A stretch of 64,000 nt of DNA from Marthasterias glacialis (lineage: Eukaryota > Echinodermata > Asteroidea > Forcipulatida > Asteriidae): contig OU452230.1 of assembly GCA_911728455.2 (NCBI GenBank), positions 12,894,438 through 12,958,437 of the forward strand. The letters are read 5' to 3'. A program made the position numbers and the translations under genes. The notes beneath the pieces are model-generated. The model searched no databases and was not told the origin of the DNA. It saw only the letters and a list, made by a program, of their open reading frames with translations. This document shows, piece by piece, positions 1 to 13,200 of this stretch (position 1 is its first letter; every line of letters begins with the position of its first letter).

Positions 1-1
1 A

Positions 2-487
2 TCTACAAAAGCCCTGACGTCACTCTACCGGTCCCTTGTGTTGCCGATCCTGGAATATGGGTTACCTGCCTGGAACCCCTACACCTCTTCTGCCAGCTCA
101 AAAATTGAGAAAATCCAAAGGCGAGCCAGCAGAATGTGTTTGAAACAACGCCAAGGCACTATGACATACGAGGATAGATTGCGCACATTAAATTGGATAA
201 CCCTTGACTCAAGAAGACAAAAACTCACTGTATCGTTTGTAATCAAATGTCTCTTTGGTTTGATTGACTGCCTCTCAGTTCGCGACAACACAGCAGTCAA
301 CACTCGCCATGCTGATACCCTAACATTTCATCACCACTACGCAAGAACTCTAGCCCTCAAGAACACTCCTACTTATTCATTCCCGCGTATCTGGAGCAGT
401 CTGCCTCCCCACATTAAGGATTCTTTAACTCTGGACTCTTTTAAGTGTTTTCACAGGAATTTATCTGCTCATTTTCATGAAACATAA
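2..487 (+). mobile_element. C-terminal end of a non-LTR retrotransposon reverse transcriptase (5' truncated by window edge)
   Basis: An open frame enters from the left edge and stops at TAA 485-487, about 161 residues. The segment LEYGLPAWNPYTSS, then a basic KIEKIQRRASRM stretch, then YEDRLRTLNW, is the usual post-thumb C-terminus of CR1/L2/jockey-type reverse transcriptases. The end (SFPRIWSSLPPHIKDS, then SFKCFHRNL) is the stock tail of these ORF2 proteins. The catalytic core would lie upstream, outside the window. The family assignment comes from pattern recognition; the exact clade is not resolved. It is not a host gene. The frame is intact here, so the insertion may be fairly young. Confidence 0.8.
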
Positions 488-1466
488 TTTTTGTCTAGCT
501 GCTTGGGACCTCACATCCCTGTTTTTTTTACTGTTTTTTAATAACGTATTTTCTTCTGTTTTAATACTTTCTTTATACAGTTTGTTTTTAATTTATTATT
601 TTGGATTATATGTTTTGACCGACTATTCTGCAGTTCCATTTTTTTTTCCAACTTAATTTATATATAATTTTGTTTTTTTCTTTATTCTGATTTTTGACCG
701 CCTATTTTATCCACTTGCCATTTTGTTTAGCGTTTATTCTTTAAATTTTTTATTTTTAGATTCTATTCTAATTTATTAATTTACCTTTTTAATTTGTTTA
801 TTATTACATACCTTTATGTTTTTATTTATTCATATTTATTTATTTGTTTTTCTTGCATGTTCTAATTATAAAACTTATATTATTATATACATTGTGCATC
901 ATAAAATTTATTTAATTACATAGTTCATTAATATTACTCATGAAATCTTATTCTTTTCACTTGTTCTGCCTTTATATAGATATATATATATATATATAAT
1001 ATTTATTGTACTCCTTGTTTAAATGTATTGCTTATATGTCACCATTTAAGCTTGGATAGACAGGCCTTCGGGTCACAGTGTTTGGGTACACTTTTGTCTG
1101 TCCTGGCCGGCTTAAATTGGTTATGTTGTTTCTTGTTTTATTTCCTGGTAATGTTGTTTTTGTCATGATTCTGGTTTACTTATTGTCTTGATCTGTTTCT
1201 TTGATTGTTTCTGGTGATTTTTGTCGTTTGTTTCTCTCGTCTTTGTGCTTGGTTGCTCAACCACCTGCCACTTTCCTACCCTTTTCTTTCCAAGTTGGTT
1301 TTGTCTTTATAGTTTTTGTGCGGGTGTCTTTATTTATTTAATAATTTTAATTTATATGTATTCTTTTTATTTTGCTTGATTATGTTTACTTGTACACACT
1401 GTATTTTTGTAAACTTTATTGTCATTGAATCTTGGCCAAATAAATAATAATAATAATAATAATAAC
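488..1466 (+). mobile_element. 3' UTR of the non-LTR element, ending in an (AAT)n tail
   Basis: This stretch is T-rich and non-coding after the reverse transcriptase stop. It contains a TA-dinucleotide run near 976-1000. At about 1048-1120 there is a short region with partial self-complementarity (GACAGGCC-type against GGCC/GACAGAC-type segments). It ends in an AAT microsatellite at about 1440-1466, typical of the 3' end of such elements. No gene is visible. Confidence 0.6.
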
Positions 1467-1779
1467 CATAAAACAGTCCCTACGAGGCTTACGTCATGCA
1501 TTGAGTGACTGGCTTATAGCCGCAGCAGCCGCCTGCGTACGTTACCCCCGCTTGAGGTATGGTACGGTGTCATGTAATTACGTGTACGCCATTGTTAAGT
1601 TGCACGGAACGTAGCCCTGGTAGGACGCTAGTCTCCGTTGCACGCATCTACACAGCCACCGATTGAGCGACGAATGCTTATGCGAAAGTGACCAGCAATT
1701 GAATTGAATCGTATTGAATATTATCAGCTACGCAGTAAAGACATGGGAAGACTTGTACCATAATCAGCTTTATTTTCGG

Positions 1780-2460
1780 TAGATAACACGTATAACTCAA
1801 GTGAAGCCCTTTTTTTAATTAAAGTTGTATATTGATTATTGTGACATTGATTTAAATCACATTTACTGTTTGATAAATCCATAATTCTACTACAAAGGAG
1901 GTTTCTTTCGAGCTCATGGTTAGACTACGTAAAATCTACGTAACTTTTACTCAGGCTCGCTGCGGGCGTCCGCGTTGTGTGCACGGCGCGAAGGCCGGTT
2001 CTCTACGGTGCCATGCAATGGAGACCGAATTTGTCAAACTCTACCTGATACAGCTACCCCTTCTAATCAAACAATTTGAGGGTGAAAATAAAGGAAATGG
2101 CAGCTTCTTCAGAAGATTCTGATTGAAAATATTGGCAACAAAATTATATTGAGGGCAATGTAAAAAGTACACCGTCCATCGGCCGTTTCTGTGGTAAACA
2201 CATGACATCGTGTGAACATTCTCGTAGAATGTTCTAGTTTCTGGAACTATCTTTACCCATTACTGGCATTATACATCGACCAGTAAGGTCTTGGGGCACA
2301 TTCCGGAATATTTTTAAAGCCGCGATCGAACAAACATAGGCGACAATTATCATGTACCGTACTTTTAACGCACGTTGATATAGGGAGGACGCCATGCTTG
2401 TTTACGTTTAATGCCCAATGTCAGGTCACGTGACGTTCGTTGCGCAATCGGTCTATTTTT
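1780..2460 (+). repeat. Dispersed repeat, copy 1 (partner at about 39240-39935)
   Basis: Blocks of this stretch recur in the same order upstream of RPS6. Shared blocks include AATTAAAGTTGTAT followed by TTGAT, AATCACATTTACTGTTT with a near-identical partner, CATCATGTACCGTAC-like sequence, GGAGGACGCCATG against GGAGGACGTCATG, and CAGGTCACGTGACG. This copy lacks the MITE-like arm that interrupts the other one. The element class is unknown. Confidence 0.55.
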
Positions 2461-2544
2461 CAAGAGAAAAAGGTTGACCCTATCATGACCAGGCTTAACT
2501 GGGCTTGCGTTTTGAACGACCGGGGGATTTGTAACCACGGACCC

Positions 2545-2890
2545 TCACGTTTAGGTTTCTTGCTCCAATGTCAAGGTTAGGGAAGGTCTTTCTTTGTGAC
2601 ACAATAAGTGACCTATGTGACCTCTACTTCCGGTCAAACTGGAAGTAGCTCCTCATTTAAAAATGGTTAGAGGTAGGAACATGATTCTTCCGCGAAATAT
2701 CAAGGTTAGGGAAGATCTTTCTGTCTGACACATTGCGCGTGACCTCTACTTCTTGTCAACAGGGAGTAGCTCCTCATTTAAAAGTGGTAAGAGCTGGGGT
2801 CTTGATTGGTTTGCTAAGTATCATGTTAGAAACGATTTTTCGTTGTGAAATTATCTGACTTCTGTGACCTCTACTTCATGTCAACCCAGA
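2545..2890. repeat. Degenerate tandem repeat, three units of about 125 bp
   Basis: GTGACCTCTACTTC recurs near 2617, 2739 and 2863, and CAAGGTTAGGGAA recurs near 2571 and 2700. AGCTCCTCATTTAAAA occurs in the first two units. The first unit carries two TGACCT half-sites separated by three bases. Confidence 0.6.
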
Positions 2891-3707
2891 ATTTGCCTCA
2901 TGCAATGACATCATAGTGACGTAATCTTTTGAATGTTTCAATGAATTTCTCAGTAATAACTTTGACCATTATTTTCTTTTAGCTCTCTCTACACTACTGC
3001 AAGACAATTCAAATTTAGTATTTCAGTAGAAAATTTATCTCTGGAAAATGTCATGATCGAATCAATATTTATCATGTGAATGCGTCAAAAACGCTGAAAA
3101 GCCCTATGTACTGTTCGCGACAATCCTCATAGCTCTAGTTTGTTTTTGTGTTACGGTGTTTTTTTAAGTGCTTGTGGTGATTTGCCCTTGTATGATTATT
3201 TGACCATATTATAATAAATCATGTCACCTTGTTATCAAAAAGTGTAAAATTGTGCATTTCAGGGCATTTCCTGGCAGGTAAGACACTAACAATAGTGCAC
3301 GGTCACATAGGGCACTTTTCATTTTGTGTGATATTTACAACTAAACTAAAGTAACATCGGTACAATATATGAGATGTGTTCCTTATTTCATTTCCTAAGT
3401 GGACAAACATCGTACGCCGCATTTTTCTTACAATGACTTTTTTCTTTCATTGAACTGTGTACAAATCGAGCATGCAGGAACCCAGACTTTGTGGCTCTTT
3501 TGTAAACATTGTGATTTCACGGATTACATGGTCTGTAGTTTGGTGTTTGAAATATTTAGGAGTTTTAACATAATGTGAGAAGGTTGATCTTCGTACATTA
3601 AAGGATCTGGGAAATATTTCAAACTTGGTGCGATTTTAATAAAAAAAAAATAGATAAAAAAAATTATCACATTGTGAGGTTATCGGGTAGCTTGGCATAT
3701 CACTAAA

Positions 3708-3760
3708 AATAAACAAACAAACAAACAAACAAACAAACAAACAAACAAACAAACAAACAG
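3708..3760. repeat. (CAAA)n microsatellite
   Basis: About 13 uninterrupted CAAA units follow AATAAACAAAC. A similar short tract occurs near 21486-21510. Confidence 0.9.
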
Positions 3761-4265
3761 TAAATGACTGAAGTGGATGTTCCTAAAACATTTCATGTAT
3801 GAGCGATGTGCACAAAGACTTCTAGATGACCATAGAACCCGATTCAAACACACTTTCTTGAAAATTAATATCCTGAATCAATGTTTATCGGGGCTAGATC
3901 TATTTTAAAGTCACCCTAATCTACACATTTTTAGAGTCCGACCCTCGTTACGAAACGACTGGTCAAAACCACTGAGCCCTAGATAGTAACTCTTGACGAT
4001 TATGTACACATCATCTTGTTGACGGTCTGTAACCATGATACCACAATGCAAATGAAGAGAGCGCACAATTAGGAGTAAATGAAAGTTATGTCATTGATTT
4101 AATTAAACACCTTTACCCGCTGTCTCTTTATCTTGAAACGTTTGTTTGTTTGTTTATTCTGTGATATTTCTAGCTCTCAGCGAAAGGAAACACTAGCTGT
4201 AGCCGTAGAGGTTAAAGGTTGAAAGAGAAGCTACTCAGCTGGGTGCTGAAAGTGCAGAGTTCAAC

Positions 4266-7200
4266 ATGGCGACCCACGCGGTAAGTGTGCTTTGCTTGCT
4301 CCTGATGATGCTTGCCATCCGAGTTGATTCCCAATCGAATGAAGAGGAGACTGGGCAATCTGAAGAGTCTTTTCCTGAATCGTACTGGGATGTCAAGTGG
4401 AGTGAAACTGGATCTGAAAGTAGTGTCTCAACTGGCAGTACATTGGAGCCGTTTGCCGTTGCTGGAGAGATTATTCCCGGTTTTGAAACATCGACGCTGA
4501 TCGACGTTGCGGCAAATTCTTGGAGATCAGGTTCACTGAGGCAAGCAGCCGGGGAGATGTGCCGATCAATCGGGCCAGTTGCTTCGCAATTTCTTGGAAG
4601 TAAGGTTCAAGAGGTTTGTCAGCCAATCTTAGATTCTCTGAACACTGGCGATCAGGTCCCTGAATTGTCTGGTGTTTGTGAGGACATTGTGAGAGAAATT
4701 GAAGATCAGCTTAATTCAGACGAAGAAGGAAGTTATGGTGGCTCTGACGATGGTGTCGACGAGGAAAGTGGCGACCGATGGCCAGGAAGTGAAGAGGGTA
4801 TGGACAAAGGAAGTGAGGACCGATATCAAGGAAGTGAGGATGGCTCGGATAAAGGAAGTGGGGACCGATATCAAGGAAGTGAGGATGGCTCGGATAAAGG
4901 AAGTGAGGACCGATATCAAGGAAGTGAGGATGGCTCGGACAAAGGAAGTGGCGACCGATGGCAGGGAAGTGAGGATGGCTCGGATAAAGGAAGTGACGAC
5001 CGATATCAAGGAAGTGAGGATGGCTCGGATAAAGGAAGTGACGACCGATGGCAAGGAAGTGAGGGTCATTCATTCGGAGGGAGAGAAATCGATTTTGGAA
5101 TGGAATTTTGGTACACACCAGATTACGGCTATTTTTATCCGTCTGATTTTTTTAAAGAAATTCTTGGTTTTGCTGGGAATAGTAAAACGGAAACCTGCAA
5201 AAAACTTGGAAGTATTGTTTACAACATGACTCTCACAGGCCGGGATATTTTACGAAATATAACGTCTGCAGCTATTAGGCATTTGTTGCCATTGTCGCTC
5301 CAATTCTGTGATCATACTGACAACGATGTCCAAGTTACCTTTGGCCGAGTTCTTCTCGAACTGTTCTCTGCTTTAAAAGGGGGTCAAGATAACATCTGTG
5401 GTGAACAAGAACGTTTCAATGAACTTGTATCTCGAATTACAAACAATCTTTTGGCGGAGTTCTTGTACGACGACCAATCATGTAGAGATGTATTTAGCCG
5501 GCTTGAAGTCTTAGGTATTCGGGCCAATTTCGGGTTTGATTATGATTCCGTGGAGTCTATGTGCCTGAGCATTCAACAAATAGTCTACTTGTCAGAGACC
5601 AGCGAAGAACGGGAACGGGAAGATCTCTCCGAAGCAGGACGCGGGTTCCGGAGAGTGTTCAGGGCAGTAGCTGGTTTTCTTCACAGTGACTCTGCTAGAG
5701 AGGGCTTCATGGGTCTTTGTAACACATTTCAGGAATCATCAAGCGCTGCCGATCATGCAATGTGTGCTGCCCTGGAAATGGACAACTCACGTGAACTTAT
5801 CCGACAGTGCCTGAACCTATGTGGAGCAAACGAAGACGAGTCTTTTGTGCCGCACGATTCTGACTACGATCATGACGGCCCTAAAAACTTTTCACCATGG
5901 GAGGAAAAGTTTGACAAAATATTTGGCTGGGTGGGGAAACTATCCAGTGCACTTGGGAGGATTCCCGGACTGGAGGATTATGACCTCGTTGGAATCATCA
6001 CAGATGTGCTTGGCTACGGCTTCACTTCAGACATTCAATCGGTTTGTGAAGTCACGGAGAATAGATTATTCTACAGTGAAGATGTAAGCGTCCGTCAGTT
6101 GGTCAATGGTGCCATGGATGCGGCCCTGCAAAAGCTTATATATGCCTCCCCGTCCGTATGCAGCTGGGAATATCCGTCTGGACCTTCCTCCCCTGACTAT
6201 TACCGGGACTCTTTTGTCACCCAAACCGATGATAAAATCGTCCCATCGGATGAAGTGGTCACTGATGATTTCCCTTGGAATTGGGAACAAGTAACCGAGG
6301 GACCGTACTTGGGCGATGATATGCGACCTTCATCTGAAAGATATGACAAACCTTCGTGGTATGTTGATTCCAACGAGGATATGCGACCATCATTTGAAAG
6401 ATATGATAAATCTTCTTGGTATGACGAATCCAACGAGGATGGTTTGATTAACCTTGACATACTTGGTGCTGCCTTCGCCTTCTTTGCTAACCTGGAGAGC
6501 TCTGATGCCCTATGCAATAAATCCCTCGAGGTAGTGTATGGCGCCAACCACACCAAGCTCGAACAGTTTGCAAACAAAACCAAAGATGGGATACTGAAAG
6601 TGATAACCGATGAAGAGACATGCGTGCGGTTCTTATCTACCATGAGTGATAAGTTTGGAGGTTTGGATTTTTTCGGTGAATTACTGTCTGGATTCGAATC
6701 CGCTGAACAGCTCTGTTTTGTATTGACAAGTAAATTAGACTGGGAGGATGAAGAGCGAGAATTATCTACCTCAGGACCCCGTTGGGATGTGAGCATGACT
6801 GAACGACCGGAGGAGCCACGGGGAGAACCAACCAAGGAGCCCAATCAGGAAAGAGAGGACCAGTTTGCTGACTCCGGGATAACCCAGCTGTTCTCTTTTT
6901 TCGGAAGATTAATCAAGTCACCCTCAGTTCGTCGAAGCTTCGAGGAAGTCTGCAATTTCTTTGACGATGACCTTAGCGACGAGGAACGAGAGTCTTGCTT
7001 CGCTCTGAGAAGCGGTGACCCTGAAAAATACTTCGAGAGTTGTTTGAAATTAGAGAAGATCTTCTTCGGACAGGAGGACGGAGGATATGAAAAGTCTTGG
7101 ATATCTCCTACTGATTCAATTGGTACTTACATGCGCTTCATGAACGAATGGATACAACTGTCCATGAATGGTGCTAATGAGCTCCAAGAAATTATTGAGA

Positions 7201-10200
7201 AGGCAAAGAGAACTATGTTTAATAGAGATGTCCCTTTCCCAGATTTGAGTGATATTTTGGTGGACGTACTCGACCTTCAACATCCAAATCCGGATGCTAT
7301 CTGTGAGAGATTAGGTTACATTGTGCATTACAGCAATTTAACTGTTCGTGAGGCTACCATCAAGATGTTGGACAGCATACTTGTTTCGGTTGGACGATAT
7401 GCAGATAATCTCTGCTTTGAGCCAGGCACGCGATACCCGTATGAGTCATCTTATTCTGAAAAATCCAGTGGTCCATTCTTTGAGGTCACTGGTAGTCCGA
7501 TCGATGACGATGGTGATTCTGAGCCGCGCCATGAAAGACATTTCACCGAAAGTCCTTCCTTTCAATCCGATTTTGAAGTTACGGATGTTCCATCATGGTT
7601 GAATTCTTATCCCGAGGGAGGAGAATGGGAATGGGACGGTAGGGACCCGTTTTCCGGTCGTCTTGGGGGAAAGATATTTGCATATCTGGGTAACTTTAAA
7701 TCCCCCGAGGAGATATGCGGCAGACGTGATGAGGAAGGCAGTGGAGAAGTTGGAAGTGGAGAAGTTGGCAGTGGAGAGTCTGATAGAGGAGAAGCTGGCA
7801 GTGGAGAAAGTGGGGAGCCTGGTAGTGGAAAATTAGACAGAAATGAAGGTAAAATCGCAGACCGAGTAGTCGCTATGCGACGAAAGCTCATGTCTGTGAC
7901 ACAAAACATTGATGTCTGTGTTGGACTTTTAGAAGTTGTTACCTCAGAGATGGATATCTTCAGCGGTGTTCTTCCTGGTTTTACAGACCCGTACAGCTTT
8001 TGCCAGAAAATCCGGTATTCATTTGGTTTCAGAAACCGTGGATCTCTGTCAGATTTCTCATTCAATGACTTTGATAACCCCGCTAAAGACATGGCTGGTC
8101 TACTTACTATTGGTGGGCGTCTATTTAACTCGACTATCAAAGAAGCACTTCTGTTTCCGTGCGAGTTATTCAGGGATACTCCATTAGCTATGTTTATTTC
8201 ATCTGAATGCGGGGTTCTGTCTCATCGAGATCCTTCACCACTGATTGAACAATGTAAGAGTATGATTGTGCAGTTCACAGGTAATGATAATGAAGATAAA
8301 TGGTACATGGACGGTATTCTTCCATCCTCCTGGAGCTCTGATGACAACACCTCACCATTTGGATGGCTCGGCCAATATATGGAGGGAATGTTTCCTGTTG
8401 GTGATCTCTCTGTACTGTTCTATGAAATGTTTGGTCTAAAAGCTGATTTACCAGGAGAGTTGTGCAGTAATGCGGAGAGTTTTGTCTCAAATGAATCGAT
8501 GACAATGCAAGTTATTTTTGACATTGGACTGGATGCCTCACTTCGCTACATGATTCGTGCATCGCCCAAGGTATGTCAGAATGAAGGCACCGCAGGACCA
8601 ACTGAGATTCCGACGTTTGACCTAGACGAGGTGCCGTCATTCGCCGAATCTGTGTTGGAGAATATCTACATGAATATCCCAGGCGTGGATCCCTTTGACG
8701 CGATGAAGGCAGCCTTCACCTTCCTTGGTCACTACAATTCCAGCGATGAATTCTGTCAAGATACTCTTGAAGCCTTAGCTGAATACGCAGAACCCGCACT
8801 CCTAGATGATATGATTAACGGGATGAAGGATGTGGTGTACACACTGATTAAAGATGCTGACGCTTGTGAAACTTATCTTGACATCATTCAAGAGGAACTT
8901 AGCATTCCTTTTTCTCTTGGTAATGTTACTGGACATGCCGATAATCCCAGTCTTTGCAGAGCTGTCGTTGACGCGTTCAATCCTGAGATGAAATCTAACA
9001 GAAGTATTTTTACATTTGCTGAATTGACAGCGTTAAGCGGATTAGCTGGGAACACCGACTTTGGATTGGACAGTTTGAAAACGGAATCTCTCAGCTTGGT
9101 TGGGAAATTATACAATGCTGGTTCTTTCCGGGATTTTTTCAATGAAACATGTAGCTCCCTTAATGAGACGGATGAGCTGCGTGAGCTCCAGGGGAAAGGG
9201 TTCAGCCGAGTGTGCGAATGGGCCACCAAAGAACACGATGCTCTTGAATTTTACAAGATTTGTTTTGCTTTTGCAACCGTACAACCATGGGACAGCTATT
9301 CAAGCGTGGAAGAAGAAAGTGAATTCGACCTCTTTGGTTTCAGTGGCTACTCGAAGATCGGAGAATTTATCAGCAAATTTGGAACTGAAATATTTTCCAC
9401 AGAGAAAGCACTTTATTGGCTGCAAGAAATGTTTGGAATAGACGCATCATCTCCAGAACAGGTGTGCGGCAGTGCCAAACAACTCATAGCGAACGACTCG
9501 TTGACAGTTCCAGTCATTTTCAACACTACCTTGGAAATGTTTGCACGGCATGCCGTCCAGGCTTCTCCTTGGCTCTGCAGAGGTGAAGTTGAAGCTACTG
9601 CTATACCAACAGGAGTTCCAGGTTTTGAAGCTACCGAGATACCGTCATGGGCTGAGTCAGTCATGGAGAGTGTTTATTGGAACGTTCCCGGTGTAGATCC
9701 ACAGGGGTTTTTGAAAGTTGTGTTCAGCTTTCTTACCCGCCATGACATGAGCGATGCATTCTGTCGTGACTCAATCAATGCTGTAGCTGAAGGAGCCGAC
9801 CCTGCCGAGCTTGAAGGACTGGTCAACAAAACGAAGGATTCCATTTACATCCTGGTCAAAGATGCTGATTCATGTGAATATTTCATGGGTGTTATTCAAG
9901 AGTCCCTCGAACTTTCCTATTCTGTTGGCGAAGTTGTTGGTATAGGGAGCAATCGTGAATTCTGCACAGGTCTGACGGTAGCGTTTGGTTCAGCAAGTGG
10001 AAGAAATACAAGTTCAGGTAATGATGAATTTCGTTTGGGCCAAATTTTTGATTTTGCCGCACAAGTTGATAGCACTGGTGGCATTAGAGCAACTCTTCGT
10101 TCTGCCTGTGACGTCCTTGATCTGTTCAACATTGTACCTGACGAATTGAAAACAGGATATACAGTCGCATGTGCTTGGTCGAGAATGGCATCCAATGCCG

Positions 10201-13200
10201 AAATATTTTATCACGTATGTCTCGATTTCGTTTCTGAATCATTGAAGGAAAATGAAAAAGATGACGAAGAGCTTGGCAATGGCTTGTGGCTAAATAGTTA
10301 CATACCAGACTGGATGAGAGATATTACTGGCAGCTTTGGCAATAGTGTTTACACACATACTGACACGCTTCTCTGGATGCGAGAAGTTCTTGAATTGGAT
10401 GCCGAATCCCCCGACCTATTTTGTGAAACTGCGAGAGAAAGGATTGAAGATGAATCAATTCAAATTCATGACGTTGTCGATTCATCATTTGACATTTTCC
10501 TGCGTCAGCTCACAGGTGTGTATCCCTGGTTGTGCACGCTGGAGGTAGAGACAACTATGGAACCTACAGCGACTGACACACCTGGCTACGACTTAAGCGA
10601 AATGCCACCATGGGCACACTCTGTCATGGAAAAGGTCTATTTGGAAATTCCTGGGGTGGAGCCGGAGGAGCTTTTAGGGATTGTACTCGACTACCTTGGT
10701 CGGTACAATAGCAGTGAAACACTCTGCCGTGAATCTATCGAGGCTGTAGAAGACTACGGGAAACACTATGACATGATCACCACAATGAAATCAACGCTGT
10801 ATAGCCTGATTCAAGATTCACTTGACTGTGAATTCTTCACTGATGTCTTGCAGGAATCCCTTGAGCTTCCTTTTGCTATTGGTAATGTCACAGGCTTTCA
10901 AAGTAACCTTGAATTCTGTGAAGCCGTTGAAAATGCATTTCGATCAGACAACTATGATGAGGTGAACCTGTTTGCATTACGGCAGCTTATCGAAGGATAC
11001 GATCTCTCTGAAGACCAGCAACCCTTTTATGATTTGATTAAGTTTTTGGGTCGCCTTTACAATTCCGGAAGTGTGAGGAGCACACTTCGCTACGGTTGTG
11101 AGCTTTTTGAACAAGCCGATTTTTTCCCGGACATGTTCGAATCAGAAGCAAGACGTGCATGTGATTGGGTAAGATATGGGTCTGAACCTGAAGGGTTCCA
11201 GAGTGGATGCGTTTCTGTCGTCACAACACCGGTTGAGGGAGATTCGGAAGACCCTGGTGTATTTGACTGGATTGGAGAGTTCTTCGGGCTTTTTTCCATC
11301 GAAAAAACGTTTTTCTGGCTGCAAAATATCTTCGGAATTAACGTCTCATCCCCAGAACATGTGTGTGGGGTTGCAAAAGAGCTCATTGCAAACGAATCAC
11401 TGACTGTGCCAGTAATTATCGACACAACTATGGACATTTTTATACGACATGCTGCTCATGCATCTCCTTGGCTATGTAAGAGTGAATTTGAAGCCACTGC
11501 TGCGACAACCGGAGCTCCTGGCTCCGAATCTACTGACATGCCATCCTGGGCTGAGGAATTTATGGAGGACATCTACATGAAAGTACCTGGCCTTGATCCG
11601 CTTGAATTTGCCAAAGTGGTTTTCAATTTACTTGGTCGATACAACAGTAGTGATGAGCTCTGTGTCAATTCCATTGAGGCTGTAGCAGAGGGAGCAGATC
11701 CTGCCATACTTGACGAACTAGTCGTCAGAGTAAAAGAGTCATTGTACATCATGATGGAGGACGTCAATTCATGTGAGCACTTCATGGATGTGATCCACGA
11801 ATCTCTTGGTCTTCCCTTTTCCTTTGCCAGTTTAATTGGTGTGGGCGGCAACCGTGAGTTATGTGAAGCTTTTTCAACTGTTTTTGCCTCAGAGGGTGAG
11901 AGCAGTTTTGGCGAAAGGGGCACAGCTCAGCCCCGAGAGGAATTCCATATCGGCCAACTGTTTGACATCGCTGGACATATTGATACCTCCGGGACTGTTA
12001 TGGAGACGATCAGAGCAGGTTGTGACCTTCTCGGTCAGTTGGATATAGTTCCAGATGAACTTAAATCAGGAATGGTAGTTACATGTGCCTGGTCTAGAAT
12101 GGGATCAAATGCTGATATATTCTATGAGGCGTGTCGCACTTTTGTAACTCAGGCGGGTCAGGACAAAGACGAAACACCAGATGAGGAATATGACAGCTGG
12201 TGGACTACTATGGAAATACCTGACTGGTTGCAGAACACACTTGGCTACCTTGACATGGGCCTCTTGTCTTATGAAGACAAAATTGTTTGGATCAAGGACA
12301 TTCTTGAACTGGAGACTTCATCTCCGGAAAGTTTCTGTAACAGTGCCGGTGACAGAGTTGAGGATGGGTCTCTTACAATACGCGAAATCTTCGACAGGGC
12401 TATTGATTCGTACATACGTCAAATTACTGGTGCTTCTCCATGGTTATGTAAATATGACGAAACAGCTACTGCAGACCCATTTGATGGTTCAGGTTTTGAT
12501 GGTTCAGGCTTCGATACAACTGAGATGCCAGAATGGGCCGAAACAGCCATGGAAAATATGTACCTGAGCCTACCAGGAGTGGATCCAGAGGAACTCATGG
12601 GCGTAGTTATCCAATACCTCGGTCGCTATAATAGTAGTGAGGCATTCTGCAGTGATGCTACTGGTGCTGTTGCCGAAGGAGCAGATTCTGAAGAACAAGA
12701 AAGAATTGTTCGAACCATGAAGGAATCCATTTACAGCCTGATCCAAGACGTCGATTCATGTGAGACTTTCATGGACGTCTTGCAACACTCATTTGAACTT
12801 ACATTTTCTTTTGGTAATGTGACTGGCTTTGGAAATCATCGTGGATTGTGTGAAGCAGTTGTAGACAAATTCAACCCTGACAACTATTACGAAATAGATG
12901 TTTCTGTTCTTCAAGATCTCACCCGTGGAGAAGTTTCGTATTTGGACTCTGAAGAACAACTACCCTTCGGTGAGTTAATCAAAATAGCCGGGAGACTCTT
13001 CAACTCAGGAACAATCAAGGATACACTCCGCGAGGGTTGTGATCTCCTCTACATGGCCGGTATTGATGTTGACGAACTTGGAGATCAATACTCATTTGCT
13101 TGTCAGTGGTCTCAGATGGAATCACATCGTGAGTCTTTGTATTATGCTTGTCTTAACGCGGTCACTTCCGATAGAGGTGATGAAAACCATAGCAATGACT

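Larger units (their letters stand above)
1467..4265. other. Intergenic region upstream of the giant REJ gene
   Basis: No convincing gene is seen. The region holds one copy of a dispersed repeat (about 1780-2460), a degenerate tandem repeat (about 2545-2890), an A-rich tract near 3640 and a (CAAA)n microsatellite near 3708-3760. The promoter and any 5' non-coding exon of the giant gene should lie in the right part, but I see no clear TATA box or initiator. Confidence 0.6.

Noticed and set aside
2-487. Host gene at the left edge
   Set aside because: The residues are a reverse-transcriptase C-terminus followed by a retroelement 3' UTR and (AAT)n tail.
1916-2122. 68-codon frame in the upstream intergenic region
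   Set aside because: Lies wholly inside the dispersed repeat and has no homologous look; the other repeat copy does not keep the frame.
4711-5118. Long reverse-strand frames across the minisatellite
   Set aside because: They are shadows of the in-frame 45-bp repeat on the coding strand (repeated HFL-type peptides).
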